From NCBI RefSeq assembly GCF_012272825.1, contig NZ_JAAWWS010000137.1:1-64000 (forward strand): a stretch of DNA of 64,000 nt, in the 5' to 3' direction. The notes under the pieces are model-generated. The model did no database searches. It was not told where the DNA came from and saw nothing but the letters and a program-made list of their open reading frames with translations. The position numbers were made by a program, and so were the translations under genes. Below are positions 18,278 to 27,179 of this stretch, piece by piece (within the stretch, counting starts at the first letter, position 1; the number at the start of each line of letters is the position of its first letter). Source of the DNA: Wenzhouxiangella sp. XN79A (GTDB taxonomy: Bacteria > Pseudomonadota > Gammaproteobacteria > Xanthomonadales > Wenzhouxiangellaceae).

Positions 18278-19548
18278 TGATGGTCGTGCTGCTGGTGCTG
18301 GCCCTGTTCGGACTGCCGCTGTTCGCGGTGATCGGGCTGGCGGCGATCATCGGCTTCCACGACGCCGGCGGCAATCCGGTGCTGGCCGCGCTGGAGTTCC
18401 AGCGCATCGGCGAGTTGCCGGTACTGGTCGCGCTGCCGCTGTTCACCTTCGCCGGCGTGCTGCTGGCGCGATCCGGCACGCCGGCGCGCATGGTCGACCT
18501 GACCCGCGCGCTGTTCGGCTGGCTGCCGGGCGGCCTGGCGATCCTGGGCCTGGGACTGTTCGCGCTGATGACGGCGTTCACCGGCGCGTCGGGCATCACC
18601 GTGGTCGCGCTGGGTTCACTGATGCTGCCGGCGCTGCTCAAGGCCGGCTATCCGCAGCGCTTCTCGATGGGTCTGGTGACCGCTGGTTCCAGCATGGGTG
18701 TCCTGTTCGCGCCGTCGCTGCCGCTGATTCTCTATGCAGTGGTCGCCCAGCAGGTCGCGCCGGGGCAGGGCATCCGCATCGAGGACCTGTTCCTGGCCGG
18801 CATCCTGCCCGGTCTGCTGATGCTTTCGCTGATGGCCGGCTGGGCCATGTGGGTGGGTCGGGGGCTGGAACCCGAGACCGAGCCGCGGCCGCCGATCGGC
18901 CCCAGCCTGCGCGCCGTGGCCTGGGAGCTGCCGTTGCCGTTCGTCGTCCTCGGCGGCATCTACGGCGGCTGGCTGCTGGTCGTCGAAGCGGCCGTCGTTA
19001 CCGCGGCCTGGGTGCTGGTCACCGTGGTCCTGGTCCGCCGCGAGGTCGGCCTCGCCGATCTCGGCCGGGTCATCGCCGAGGCGATGATGCTGATCGGTGC
19101 GATTCTCGTCGTGCTGGGCTTCTCGATGGCCTCGACCAACATCATGATCGATACGCAGGTCCCGCAGCGCCTGTTCGAGGCCGTCGAGCCGTGGCTGTCC
19201 AGCCCGTGGATGTTTCTTGTCGCGCTGAACGTGTTGCTGCTGATCGTCGGCATGATGCTGGACATCTTCGCCGCGCTGGTCATCATGGCGCCGCTGATCC
19301 TGCCGATCGCGCTGGCCTTCGGCGTGGACCCGGTTCACCTGGGCATCATCTTCCTGGCCAACCTGCAGATCGGCTACTGCACCCCGCCGGTCGGCATCAA
19401 CCTGTTCCTCGCCTCGCACCGCTTCAACACCGATATCCTGACCGTCTACCGCGCCACGCTGCCGTTCCTCGGCTGGTTACTGGTCTCGCTTGTCATCATC
19501 ACCTGGTGGCCGGCGCTGAGCCTGTGGCTGCCGGGGCGGATGGACTGA
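18274..19548 (+). CDS. dctM: TRAP transporter large permease DctM
   Basis: 424 residues with about twelve hydrophobic segments and the DctM hallmarks GITVVALGSLMLPALLKAGY, GSSMGVLFAPSLPLILYA and LGIIFLANLQIGYCTPPVGI near the C-terminus. ATGATG at the end of dctQ provides the start (four-base overlap). It is the transport channel of the TRAP system encoded from 15.9 kb. Confidence 0.92.
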   Translation: MMMVVLLVLALFGLPLFAVIGLAAIIGFHDAGGNPVLAALEFQRIGELPVLVALPLFTFAGVLLARSGTPARMVDLTRALFGWLPGGLAILGLGLFALMTAFTGASGITVVALGSLMLPALLKAGYPQRFSMGLVTAGSSMGVLFAPSLPLILYAVVAQQVAPGQGIRIEDLFLAGILPGLLMLSLMAGWAMWVGRGLEPETEPRPPIGPSLRAVAWELPLPFVVLGGIYGGWLLVVEAAVVTAAWVLVTVVLVRREVGLADLGRVIAEAMMLIGAILVVLGFSMASTNIMIDTQVPQRLFEAVEPWLSSPWMFLVALNVLLLIVGMMLDIFAALVIMAPLILPIALAFGVDPVHLGIIFLANLQIGYCTPPVGINLFLASHRFNTDILTVYRATLPFLGWLLVSLVIITWWPALSLWLPGRMD

Positions 19549-19651
19549 GCCGACCTCGCACCCGGCGTCGGCCCGGAGTCGTTTGCAGAACGGTCGGTCG
19601 GGAATCCGCTAGGATGGACGGCGAGGTGGTTTGTCCGAGGTGGCCGAATTC

Positions 19652-19897
19652 ATGAGTGAGCACACCATCCGAACCGTTCTGCGCATCGTGGCCCTGGTCA
19701 CGGTCTTGATCGGCGCGATTCTGACCACGGTTTCGGTCTTCGCCGTGGTCGGGCTCGAAGCCAGCGTCGGTGGCGTGGCCGATACCGGTGTCGCGGCCAT
19801 GGCGCAGGCCGTGGTCTGGGGACGCGCGAGCATCGTCCTGTGGGGTCTGCTGTTGTATGCGGCGAGCGGGGTGCTGGCGCGCTGGATCGCGAACTGA
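19652..19897 (+). CDS. Small two-segment membrane protein, unknown
   Basis: 81 residues with two hydrophobic stretches (about 5-30 and 45-75) and little else. I do not recognise the family. ATG at 19652 has GAGG about 11 bases upstream; a TTG at 19631 would add seven residues. It is separated from dctM by about 100 bases and converges on fadI. Coding is likely from the hydrophobic pattern, but expression is unproven. Confidence 0.5.
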   Translation: MSEHTIRTVLRIVALVTVLIGAILTTVSVFAVVGLEASVGGVADTGVAAMAQAVVWGRASIVLWGLLLYAASGVLARWIAN

Positions 19898-19910
19898 TCC
19901 AGCGGACACG

Positions 19911-19936
19911 AAAACGCCCCGCGGTGCGAGGCGTTT
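19911..19936. terminator. Hairpin between convergent genes
   Basis: A 7-bp stem (19912-19918 with 19930-19936) extends with A and T runs. Read on the minus strand it ends in GGGGCGTTTTCG, so it could terminate fadI transcripts. On the plus strand the T-run is short. It lies just after the small membrane protein gene. Confidence 0.5.
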
Positions 19937-19966
19937 CAGGTTCCGGTCCGATTCAATTCGATGCGG

Positions 19967-21259
19967 TCAGCCGTCTCGATCCCGCTCGAGGATCGCCGAG
20001 ACGCCCATGCCGCCGGCCGTGCAGACCGAGATCAGGCCGCGGCCGGAGCCCTTCTGTTCCAGCAGCTTGGCCAGCGTGCCGACGATCCGGGCGCCGGTGG
20101 CGGCAAATGGATGGCCGACGGCGACCGAGGAGCCCTTGACGTTCATCTTCGATCGGTCGATCGATCCCAGCGCGGCATCGAGGCCGAGGCGATCGCGGCA
20201 GTAGTCGTCCGATTCCCAGGCCTTCAGCGTGCACAGGACCTGGGCGGCGAAGGCTTCGTGGATCTCGTAGAAATCGAAGTCCTGCAGCGTCAGCCCGGCC
20301 TTCTGCAGCATTTCCGCAACGGCCACGGTCGGGGCCATCAGCAGGCCCTCGTCGTGGACGAAGTCCACCGCGGCGGTCCGACCCTGGGTCAGCCAGCATG
20401 TGACCGGCAGGTCGTGCTTCTTTGCGTACTCCTCGGAGGTCAGCAGCACGGCGGCCGCGCCGTCGGTCAGCGTCGTCGAGTTGCCGGCAGTCAGCGTGCC
20501 GGCGCCGGAGCGGTCGAAGGCCGGCTTGAGCTTGGCCAGGGCTTCCATGGTGCTGTCGGCGCGGATGTTGTTGTCCCGCAGCACGCCGGCGTGCGCGACG
20601 ACCAGGTCGTCGAAGAATCCTTCGTCCCAGGCCTGTGCCGCCTTGTGATGGCTTTCCAGCGTCAGTTCGTCCTGCTCGCGTCGCCCGATCTGCCATTCCT
20701 TGGCCATGCGCTCGCAGTGCTGGCCCATCGACAGTCCGGTCCGCGGCTCGCCGTTGGCCGGTGCCTGTGGCGCCAGTTCGGCCGGAGAAAAGCCCTTGAA
20801 CACGGCCAGCTTGTCCTTGAAGGTCTTCGCCCGGCCCAGTTTGACCAGGCGCTGGGCGAACTTCCGCGAGAACACGATGGGCGGATCGGAGGTGGTGTCG
20901 GTCCCGCCGACGATGGCGCAGTCGATCTGGCCGGTGGCGATCTCGGCGCCGGCCATCAGCGCCGCCTGCAGGCTGGTGCCGCAGGCCTGCTGCATGGTGA
21001 TGCCCGGGGTCAGCGGCGAAAGGTCGGTCGACAGCACGGCTTCGCGCGCCAGGTTCCAGTCCCTGGAATGCGTGGTCACTGCGCCGGCGATGACCGTGTC
21101 GATCTTCTCGCCGGCCAGGCCGAAGCGATCGACCACGCCCTGGATGGCGTGGGTCAGCATGTCCAGGTTGGTTTCGTCGGCGTAGAGCGTGTTCGAACGG
21201 CAGAACGGAATCCGGCTGCCGCCGATGACGGCGATGCGTCGAAGGGATCCGTCAGTCAT
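19967..21259 (-). CDS. fadI: 3-ketoacyl-CoA thiolase (FadI family)
   Basis: Cleaves 3-ketoacyl-CoA to acetyl-CoA and a shortened acyl-CoA, the last step of beta-oxidation. The 430-residue protein has the acylated cysteine in QACGTSLQA, the catalytic histidine in EIHEAFAAQ and the second cysteine in SVCTAGGMG. The length fits FadI (436 in E. coli) better than FadA (about 390). It lies 52 bases downstream of fadJ on the same strand and is the beta subunit of that complex. Confidence 0.92.
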   Translation of the reverse strand: MTDGSLRRIAVIGGSRIPFCRSNTLYADETNLDMLTHAIQGVVDRFGLAGEKIDTVIAGAVTTHSRDWNLAREAVLSTDLSPLTPGITMQQACGTSLQAALMAGAEIATGQIDCAIVGGTDTTSDPPIVFSRKFAQRLVKLGRAKTFKDKLAVFKGFSPAELAPQAPANGEPRTGLSMGQHCERMAKEWQIGRREQDELTLESHHKAAQAWDEGFFDDLVVAHAGVLRDNNIRADSTMEALAKLKPAFDRSGAGTLTAGNSTTLTDGAAAVLLTSEEYAKKHDLPVTCWLTQGRTAAVDFVHDEGLLMAPTVAVAEMLQKAGLTLQDFDFYEIHEAFAAQVLCTLKAWESDDYCRDRLGLDAALGSIDRSKMNVKGSSVAVGHPFAATGARIVGTLAKLLEQKGSGRGLISVCTAGGMGVSAILERDRDG

Positions 21260-21311
21260 GGAAACGATCCTCGTGGAATGGGGTCAGGTTCGAGTCGAAA
21301 TGCACGGACGA

Positions 21312-23549
21312 TCAGTCGGCCCGGTCGGCCGACGGGTCGCCGTTCGATTTCGCTTCGGATGATTTCTTGTCGGTCGATGTCCGGCCGGTCGATGCCTTGT
21401 CTGCCGCTGTCTTCCTGGCGGCTTTCTTCTTCTTCTTTGCCGTCTTCTTCCTGCTGGCCGATTTCTTCTTGATCGCCTTCTTCTTCGGCGCATCGCCGTC
21501 CTGTTTGCCGCCGGACTTCGCGCGGGCCGCGTCGAGCAGCGAGTCGTCGGCCGAGGCTTCGGCATCGGTGTTTTCGATGTAATGGACGGGACCGCCGCGG
21601 AACGGCGCGAAGCCGGTGCCGAAGATCATGCCGGCGTCGAGCAGGTCCTTGTCCTCGACCACGTCGTCGCGCAGGCAGGCGAGACATTCGTCGAGGTAGG
21701 GCTGGATCAGGTCCTTCGCGATCCGGTCGAGGTCATGGCCCTTGTGCGCATCATCGTCGCGCACCGGCTTGCCCTTGTCCCACTTGTAGAATCCTTCGCC
21801 GGTCTTCTTGCCCTTCTTGCCCGACTCGACCATCGACTCCAGCACCTTGCGGTCTTCGCCGGCGGCATCGCCGAGCAGGGTGTCGATCACGCCGAGTCCG
21901 ACGTCCAGGCCGACCGTGTCGACCAGCTCGACCGGACCCATCGGCATGCCGAACCGGACCGCGGCCTTGTCCAGCGCTTCCTTGGGAATGCCGTCGCGGT
22001 GCATGGTCATGGCCTTGTACATGTACGGCACCAGCACCCGGTTGACCAGGAAGCCCGGCGTCGAGGTGGCCGGCAGCGCGTATTTTCCGATCTGGGTGGC
22101 GAAGCTGCAGCCGTCATCGACCCGGTCCGGATGGGTGTCGGTGTCGTGGACGACTTCGACCAGCGGCATCCTGGCCACCGGGTTGAAGAAATGCAGACCG
22201 ATCAGCCGGCCGGGGTCGTCGAACACGTCGGACAGCTCGCCGAGCGGAATGGCCGAGGTGTTGGTCGCGACCAGCGTATGCGGCTGGAGGTCGGCCTTGA
22301 GGTTCTCGAACAGCTGGCGCTTGGCGTCGCGGTTTTCGAAGATGGCTTCGATCACCACGTCGGCGCGCCTGACGCCTTCGCCTTCGATGTCGGCGCGCAG
22401 TCGTGCCTTCGCCGCAGCGACGGCGGCGGGCTTCCTGAGCTTCTTCCGGAACAGCGACGCAGCGCGTTTCAGGGCCGGCTCGATGTACTTCATCTCGCGG
22501 TCCTGCAGCGTGACGTCCAGTCCGCGCAGGGCGCACCAGGCCGCGATATCGCCGCCCATGACGCCGGCCCCGATCACGTGGACGCGGCGGGCCTTGAAGT
22601 CGGAGCGCTTGCCCTGGGCCTTGAGCTGCTCCATCAGCCGGAACACCCGGCGCAGGTTGGTCGAGGTGTCGCCGACCAGCAGCTCGGGAATGTTCTCGGC
22701 CTCGGCGCGGATCATCGCGCTCTGCGAGTTGCCGTGCGCCTCGAACTCGTCGATCAGCCGATAGGGCGCCGGGTAATGCTCGGGCCGGGCCTTGCGGTGC
22801 GTCTGCTTGCGCATCTGGCCGGCCAGCAGCTTGCGGCCGGGGCCGGTCAGCGAGAGCTTGTTGACGATCCCGGAAAGCTTGTGCTTGCGCTTCTTCAGCA
22901 CCGCGCGGCGGGCCGCCCAGCGCAGCGAGCCGTGCACGCTGACGGTCTGGTCGACCAGGCCGATGCCGCGCGCGGCGCGGGCGCGCAGCATCCGGCCGGT
23001 CAGCATGATCTCCATGCCCTTCATGCCGCCGATGGCCGCCAGCGAGCGGCCGGAGCCGCCGTAGCCGGGGTAGATCCCGAGGTTGACTTCGGGAAACCCG
23101 ATCCGGGTCCGGTCGTGGTCCAGCGCGATCCGCCAGTCGAAGCACAGCGACAGTTCCAGACCGCCGCCGAGGCAGAAGCCTTCGAAGGCCACGACCTTCG
23201 GAAACCGCAGCTTCTCGATCCGGTCGAACAGCGCGTGGACCTCGCGGACGCCTTCCTGCAGCACCGAGACGTCACGGGTCTGGTCGAACTCGCGGACGTC
23301 GGCGCCGACGATGAAGGTGCCGGGCTTGCCGGAGGTCAGGACCAGTCCGGTGGGTGCGTGCTTTTCGAGGTGATCGACGATCTGGCCGAGTTCGGTCAGG
23401 ACCTCGCGGCTCAGGCTGTTGACCTTCTCGCCTTCGCGGTCGATGTAGAGCCAGAGGATGCCTTCGAGATCGGTCTCGAGGCGCCAGTGCTTGAACGGGC
23501 CGGGCAGGGGCGTTTGGGCCGCTTCGGTGACCATCGGGTCGAGCTCCAT
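21312..23549 (-). CDS. fadJ: Fatty acid oxidation complex alpha subunit (FadJ family) with lysine-rich tail
   Basis: A 745-residue multifunctional enzyme. The N-terminal enoyl-CoA hydratase domain (about 15-210) has FEGFCLGGGLELSLCFDWRIA and GFPEVNLGIYPGYGGSGR. The 3-hydroxyacyl-CoA dehydrogenase part has the NAD motif VIGAGVMGGDIAAWCA (about residue 322 on) and the HFFNPVARMPLVEV segment, followed by C-terminal HAD domains ending at GFAPFRGGPVHYIEN. Beyond that point the usual last helices are absent. Instead, the final 68 residues (678-745) are a low-complexity tail with 20 lysines, like histone H1 or AlgP tails. It is followed by fadI. An in-frame ATG at 23534 is another possible start. 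Confidence 0.9.
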   Translation of the reverse strand: MELDPMVTEAAQTPLPGPFKHWRLETDLEGILWLYIDREGEKVNSLSREVLTELGQIVDHLEKHAPTGLVLTSGKPGTFIVGADVREFDQTRDVSVLQEGVREVHALFDRIEKLRFPKVVAFEGFCLGGGLELSLCFDWRIALDHDRTRIGFPEVNLGIYPGYGGSGRSLAAIGGMKGMEIMLTGRMLRARAARGIGLVDQTVSVHGSLRWAARRAVLKKRKHKLSGIVNKLSLTGPGRKLLAGQMRKQTHRKARPEHYPAPYRLIDEFEAHGNSQSAMIRAEAENIPELLVGDTSTNLRRVFRLMEQLKAQGKRSDFKARRVHVIGAGVMGGDIAAWCALRGLDVTLQDREMKYIEPALKRAASLFRKKLRKPAAVAAAKARLRADIEGEGVRRADVVIEAIFENRDAKRQLFENLKADLQPHTLVATNTSAIPLGELSDVFDDPGRLIGLHFFNPVARMPLVEVVHDTDTHPDRVDDGCSFATQIGKYALPATSTPGFLVNRVLVPYMYKAMTMHRDGIPKEALDKAAVRFGMPMGPVELVDTVGLDVGLGVIDTLLGDAAGEDRKVLESMVESGKKGKKTGEGFYKWDKGKPVRDDDAHKGHDLDRIAKDLIQPYLDECLACLRDDVVEDKDLLDAGMIFGTGFAPFRGGPVHYIENTDAEASADDSLLDAARAKSGGKQDGDAPKKKAIKKKSASRKKTAKKKKKAARKTAADKASTGRTSTDKKSSEAKSNGDPSADRAD

Positions 23550-23631
23550 GCGTGGGCGTATGGTGCGAAGTGTATCAAGACCGCCGGCCTCGACCGGCGA
23601 CGATTTCGCGAACGACTGCGGTCTGCCGCGC

Positions 23632-24219
23632 TCAGGGCAGGGCGTAGCCGGCCGCGCGCAGCCAGCACGAGATGCGGATCAGCGGCATCCCGATCAGCGC
23701 GGAGGGGTCGTCGCTGGCCATTCGGTCGACGAGCGCGATGCCGAGCGATTCCGAGCGCATCGCGCCGGCGCAGTCCAGCGGCCGGTCGGCCTCGACGTAG
23801 CGTCGGATTTCTTCGTCCAGGAGCGGGCGAATATCGATCGCGGTATCGATCACGGCATGCTCGTCGATGCCCGGCCCGAGCAGCGCGATGCCCGAATGCC
23901 AGGTCACCCGCCGACCGCGCATCGTGCGCAGTTGCTCGATGGCCCGCTCCACGCTGCCGGGCTTGCCGAGGATCCGGCCGTCGTCCAGCCCGGCCACCTG
24001 GTCGGCGCCGAGCACGCAGGCATCGGGATGGCGCTCGAACACCACCCGGGCCTTCTCCCGCGCCAGCCGCAAGGCCAGCGCGGCCGGCGCCTCGCCGGGC
24101 CGGGGGCGTTCGTCGATGTCGGCCGGATCGATCGTGAATTCGAGTCCGAGGCGGCGCAGCATGCCGGCACGGTAGGTCGAGCCGGAGGCCAGTACCAGCG
24201 GTGCGGAGCGGTCGTTCAT
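23632..24219 (-). CDS. yceF: Maf-type nucleotide pyrophosphatase (YceF family)
   Basis: 195 residues with the Maf fold: N-terminal LVLASGSTYRAGMLRRLGL (SxSxxR substrate loop), LAREKARVV, and VLGADQVAGLDDGRILGKPGS, which carries the catalytic Asp. In E. coli YceF hydrolyses 7-methyl-GTP; the subgroup is assigned from the neighbourhood (divergent from yceD-rpmF) and from the ADQ/GxxxR variants. It prevents incorporation of modified nucleotides. Confidence 0.88.
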   Translation of the reverse strand: MNDRSAPLVLASGSTYRAGMLRRLGLEFTIDPADIDERPRPGEAPAALALRLAREKARVVFERHPDACVLGADQVAGLDDGRILGKPGSVERAIEQLRTMRGRRVTWHSGIALLGPGIDEHAVIDTAIDIRPLLDEEIRRYVEADRPLDCAGAMRSESLGIALVDRMASDDPSALIGMPLIRISCWLRAAGYALP

Positions 24220-24255
24220 CAGGGACGTCCATGGGTGTTCGGAAGTGCTTCGAAA

Positions 24256-24264
24256 TGATATACT
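24256..24264 (+). promoter_or_regulatory. Extended -10 promoter of yceD-rpmF
   Basis: TGATATACT is an extended -10 (TGn then TATACT, 5 of 6). It ends eight bases before the yceD ATG, leaving no room for a Shine-Dalgarno, so the first gene of the fatty acid cluster may be translated from a leaderless mRNA. No clear -35 was seen, which extended -10 promoters do not need. Confidence 0.4.
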
Positions 24265-24272
24265 GGTGGGCT

Positions 24273-24782
24273 ATGTCGCGTGACTTTCCGGATTGGATCG
24301 ATCCGCACCGGGCCGCACAGGGAGAGCGTGAGTTCTCCGGCCGCGTACCGGTGACCTGGCTCAAGCGGGTCGAGGACCTGCTGGATTCGCCGAGCGCCGA
24401 TGAAACCATCGGGTTCCGGCTGCGGGTCTGGAACGATCCGCAGGGCCACGTGCGCTTGGACCTGGCGCTGGATGGCGCGGTGCCGCTGACCTGTCAGCGC
24501 ACGCTGGATCGCTTCCTGCATCCGATCGCATCGCAGAGCGATCTGACGCTGGTCGAATCGGAGGCCGAGCTTTCGACGCTGCCCGAGGACGCCGAGCCGA
24601 AGGTCTGCAGCGAAGGCCGTCTGCAGCTCGTCGACCTGATCGAGGACGAAGTGCTGCTGCAACTGCCGGTGGTGCCGGTCAAGCCCGACAGCGAGCCGGT
24701 GGTGCAGGCGGGCGATCCGCCGTTCGAGCCGGAAGAACCGTCCAGCCCGTTCGCGGCGCTGGAACAATTGAAGAAGCGCTGA
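24273..24782 (+). CDS. yceD: YceD family protein (DUF177), 23S rRNA accumulation factor
   Basis: 169 residues. The DUF177 core shows the [16 protein letters not shown] segment with a single conserved cysteine and the [20 protein letters not shown] block typical of YceD. The proteins are linked to 23S rRNA accumulation and are nearly always encoded just upstream of rpmF, as here (56 bases). The start at 24273 ([10 protein letters not shown]) is chosen over upstream ATGs because the conserved region begins directly after it. Confidence 0.88.
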   Translation: MSRDFPDWIDPHRAAQGEREFSGRVPVTWLKRVEDLLDSPSADETIGFRLRVWNDPQGHVRLDLALDGAVPLTCQRTLDRFLHPIASQSDLTLVESEAELSTLPEDAEPKVCSEGRLQLVDLIEDEVLLQLPVVPVKPDSEPVVQAGDPPFEPEEPSSPFAALEQLKKR

Positions 24783-24838
24783 GCCGGTCCGATCGACCCT
24801 CGGCCACGATTGAACGCAACCTGCTGGAGAGTGCCGAA

Positions 24839-25042
24839 ATGGCCGTACAGAAAAGCCGAAAGACCCCGTCCCGCCGCGGCATGCGCCGCTCGCACGATGC
24901 ATTGAAGGCACCGACCCTGTCCGAAGAGCGCGAGACCGGCGAGATCCATCGCCGCCATCATGTCAGCGCCGAAGGGTTCTACCGCGGTCGCCAGGTGATC
25001 GAGGTGGCCGAAGAGGTCGAGCTGGACGAAGACCAGGACTGA
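24839..25042 (+). CDS. rpmF: 50S ribosomal protein L32
   Basis: 67 residues. The N-terminus [20 protein letters not shown] is diagnostic of L32. This is the form without the zinc-binding cysteine pair. The tail is acidic ([10 protein letters not shown]) and about ten residues longer than in E. coli (57). A GGAG lies about 12 bases upstream. It is followed by plsX after 49 bases, the usual link between ribosome and lipid synthesis genes. Confidence 0.95.
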   Translation: MAVQKSRKTPSRRGMRRSHDALKAPTLSEERETGEIHRRHHVSAEGFYRGRQVIEVAEEVELDEDQD

Positions 25043-25091
25043 GACCGGCGGCCGGCGCGGCCCGTCCGCGCCGGCCCGGTCCGCTGTTGCG

Positions 25092-26117
25092 ATGGCGCAC
25101 CCCACCGGCTCGCCCCCCGAGCCCGGCGTCGTTCGTATTGCGCTGGACGCCATGGGCGCCGACTTCGAACCCGAAGCGGCGGTCCACGCGGCGTGTCGCG
25201 CGGTCGTCGACGATCCCCGCCTGGAACTCCGCGTGTTCGGCGATCCGGACGCGCTCGACGCGGCCGTGTGCGCGCTGCCGGACGAGGCACGTGCGCGGAT
25301 CGAGCTGGCGCCGACCTCGTCGTTCGTGCCGATGGACGTCAGCCCGGCTCAGGCGCTGCGGCATGGCCGCGCCAGCAGCATGGCCGCCGCGCTGGGGTCC
25401 GTGGCCGAAGGGCGTGATGCGGCCGTGGTCAGCGCCGGCAGTACCGGCGCGCTGATGGCGCTGGGCCGAATCGCGCTGGGCATGCTGCCCGGGGTCGAGC
25501 GGCCGGCCCTGATGACGGCATTTCCGGTCCGCGAGGGTCGGGCCTGGGTGCTGGACCTCGGCGCCAACATCGGTGTCGATGCCGATCGCCTGCTCGAGTT
25601 CGCGCTGCTCGGCCGGGCCGCGGTGGGCGTGCTGCTGGGTCGGCGGCCGCGGGTCGGTCTGCTGAACATCGGCAAGGAACCGAGCAAGGGGCCGGACGTC
25701 ATCCGCGAGGCCTCGCGACGGTTGGCCGCCCAGGCGGAGATCGATTTCGTCGGTTTCGTCGAAGGCCACGACGTGTTCGCCGGTCGGGCCGACGTGGTCG
25801 TCTGCGACGGGTTCGCGGGCAACATCCTGCTGAAGTCGGCCGAGGGCGCGATCGGCATGCTGCTGGCCGAACTGGCCGACGAGGCGCGTCGTCCGGTCCG
25901 CGGGCTCGGTCTGCGGCGGGCGCTCGGCGGCTTGCGCGAGCGCTACGATCCGGCGCTTCACAACGGGGCCTCGCTGCTGGGAATCAATGGTATCGTCATC
26001 AAGAGCCACGCCCACGCCAGCGTCGATGGACTGGCCAACGCGATCGGGCTGGCCGCGCTGGAAGTGCGCCGGGGACTGATCCCGGCCCTGGAACGTCAAC
26101 TCTGGGCCGAGGCCTGA
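25092..26117 (+). CDS. plsX: Phosphate acyltransferase PlsX
   Basis: Converts acyl-ACP to acyl-phosphate for phospholipid synthesis. 341 residues with VRIALDAMGADFEPEAAV at the N-terminus, SAGSTGALMALG, the LDLGANIGVD segment, GKEPSKGPD and the NGASLLGINGIVIKSHAHA motif. The conserved order rpmF-plsX-fabH supports the call. It works upstream of a PlsY-type enzyme (not seen here) and PlsC at 0.9 kb. Confidence 0.95.
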   Translation: MAHPTGSPPEPGVVRIALDAMGADFEPEAAVHAACRAVVDDPRLELRVFGDPDALDAAVCALPDEARARIELAPTSSFVPMDVSPAQALRHGRASSMAAALGSVAEGRDAAVVSAGSTGALMALGRIALGMLPGVERPALMTAFPVREGRAWVLDLGANIGVDADRLLEFALLGRAAVGVLLGRRPRVGLLNIGKEPSKGPDVIREASRRLAAQAEIDFVGFVEGHDVFAGRADVVVCDGFAGNILLKSAEGAIGMLLAELADEARRPVRGLGLRRALGGLRERYDPALHNGASLLGINGIVIKSHAHASVDGLANAIGLAALEVRRGLIPALERQLWAEA

Positions 26118-26138
26118 CGGCGGCAAGGGAGATCGGAC

Positions 26139-27104
26139 ATGCATGCACGCATCATCGGCACCGGGCATTACCTGCCCGATCGGGTGCTGACCAACACCGA
26201 CCTGGAAGAATTCGTCGACACCACCGACAGCTGGATCCAGGAACGGACCGGCATCCGCGAGCGCAGGATCGCGGCCGACGGCCAGACCACCGGCGATCTC
26301 GCCGAGCAGGCGGCCCGGCGCGCGCTGGAGGCCGCCGAGATCGATCCGGCGACGATCGATCTGCTGATCGTCGGCACGACCACGCCCGACGTGGTGTTTC
26401 CGTCCACTGCCTGTCTGATCCAGCAGCGCCTCGGGCTGGGCGAATGCGGCGCCTTCGACGTCAACGCGGCGTGCTCGGGCTTCATCTACGCGCTCTCGAT
26501 CGCGACCCAGTACATCGAGGCCGGCACCGTCAAGCGCGCGCTGGTCATCGGCGCCGAGACCCTGAGCCGGCTGCTGGACTGGGACGATCGGGCAACCTGC
26601 GTGCTGTTCGGCGACGGCGCCGGCGCCGCGGTGCTCGAAGCCAGCGAGGAGGCGGGCGTGATGTCGACCCACATCCACGCCAACGGCAACTACGGCGATC
26701 TGCTCAAGGTCGACGTCGGCGTGTCGCGCGGGTTCACCGAGGGCCCGCGCGGCGGGCTGAAGATCCTGATGAAGGGCAACGAGGTCTTCAAGGTCGCGGT
26801 CAATACGCTCGGCCGGATCGTCGACGAGACGCTCGCCTACAACCAGCTCGACAAGCACGACCTGGACTGGCTGATTCCGCACCAGGCCAACCTGCGCATC
26901 ATCAAGGCCACGGCGAAGAAGCTCGACATGCCCATGGACCGGGTGATCGTGACCGTCGACCGGCACGGCAACACCTCGGCGGCGTCGGTGCCGATGGCGC
27001 TGGACGAGGCGATCCGCTCCGGGCGAGTCAAGCGCGGCGACCTGATGCTGCTCGAGGCCTTCGGCGGCGGGTTCACGTGGGGCGCTTCGCTGATCCGGTA
27101 CTGA
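26139..27104 (+). CDS. fabH: 3-oxoacyl-ACP synthase III (FabH)
   Basis: Starts fatty acid synthesis by condensing acetyl-CoA with malonyl-ACP. 321 residues with the catalytic triad: Cys112 in [11 protein letters not shown], His in IPHQANLRI and Asn in [21 protein letters not shown] at the C-terminus is typical. A GGGAGA sequence precedes the ATG. Confidence 0.96.
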   Translation: MHARIIGTGHYLPDRVLTNTDLEEFVDTTDSWIQERTGIRERRIAADGQTTGDLAEQAARRALEAAEIDPATIDLLIVGTTTPDVVFPSTACLIQQRLGLGECGAFDVNAACSGFIYALSIATQYIEAGTVKRALVIGAETLSRLLDWDDRATCVLFGDGAGAAVLEASEEAGVMSTHIHANGNYGDLLKVDVGVSRGFTEGPRGGLKILMKGNEVFKVAVNTLGRIVDETLAYNQLDKHDLDWLIPHQANLRIIKATAKKLDMPMDRVIVTVDRHGNTSAASVPMALDEAIRSGRVKRGDLMLLEAFGGGFTWGASLIRY

Positions 27105-27179
27105 CCACACCCACCATCGCGACGGACCGCACCCAAAACAACCGCGGCCGCGCAACGAACACCATCGGGGTAGACACCA

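Noticed and set aside
21582-24137. An 851-residue plus-strand open frame across fadJ
   Set aside because: Antisense shadow of fadJ and maf; no recognisable motif.
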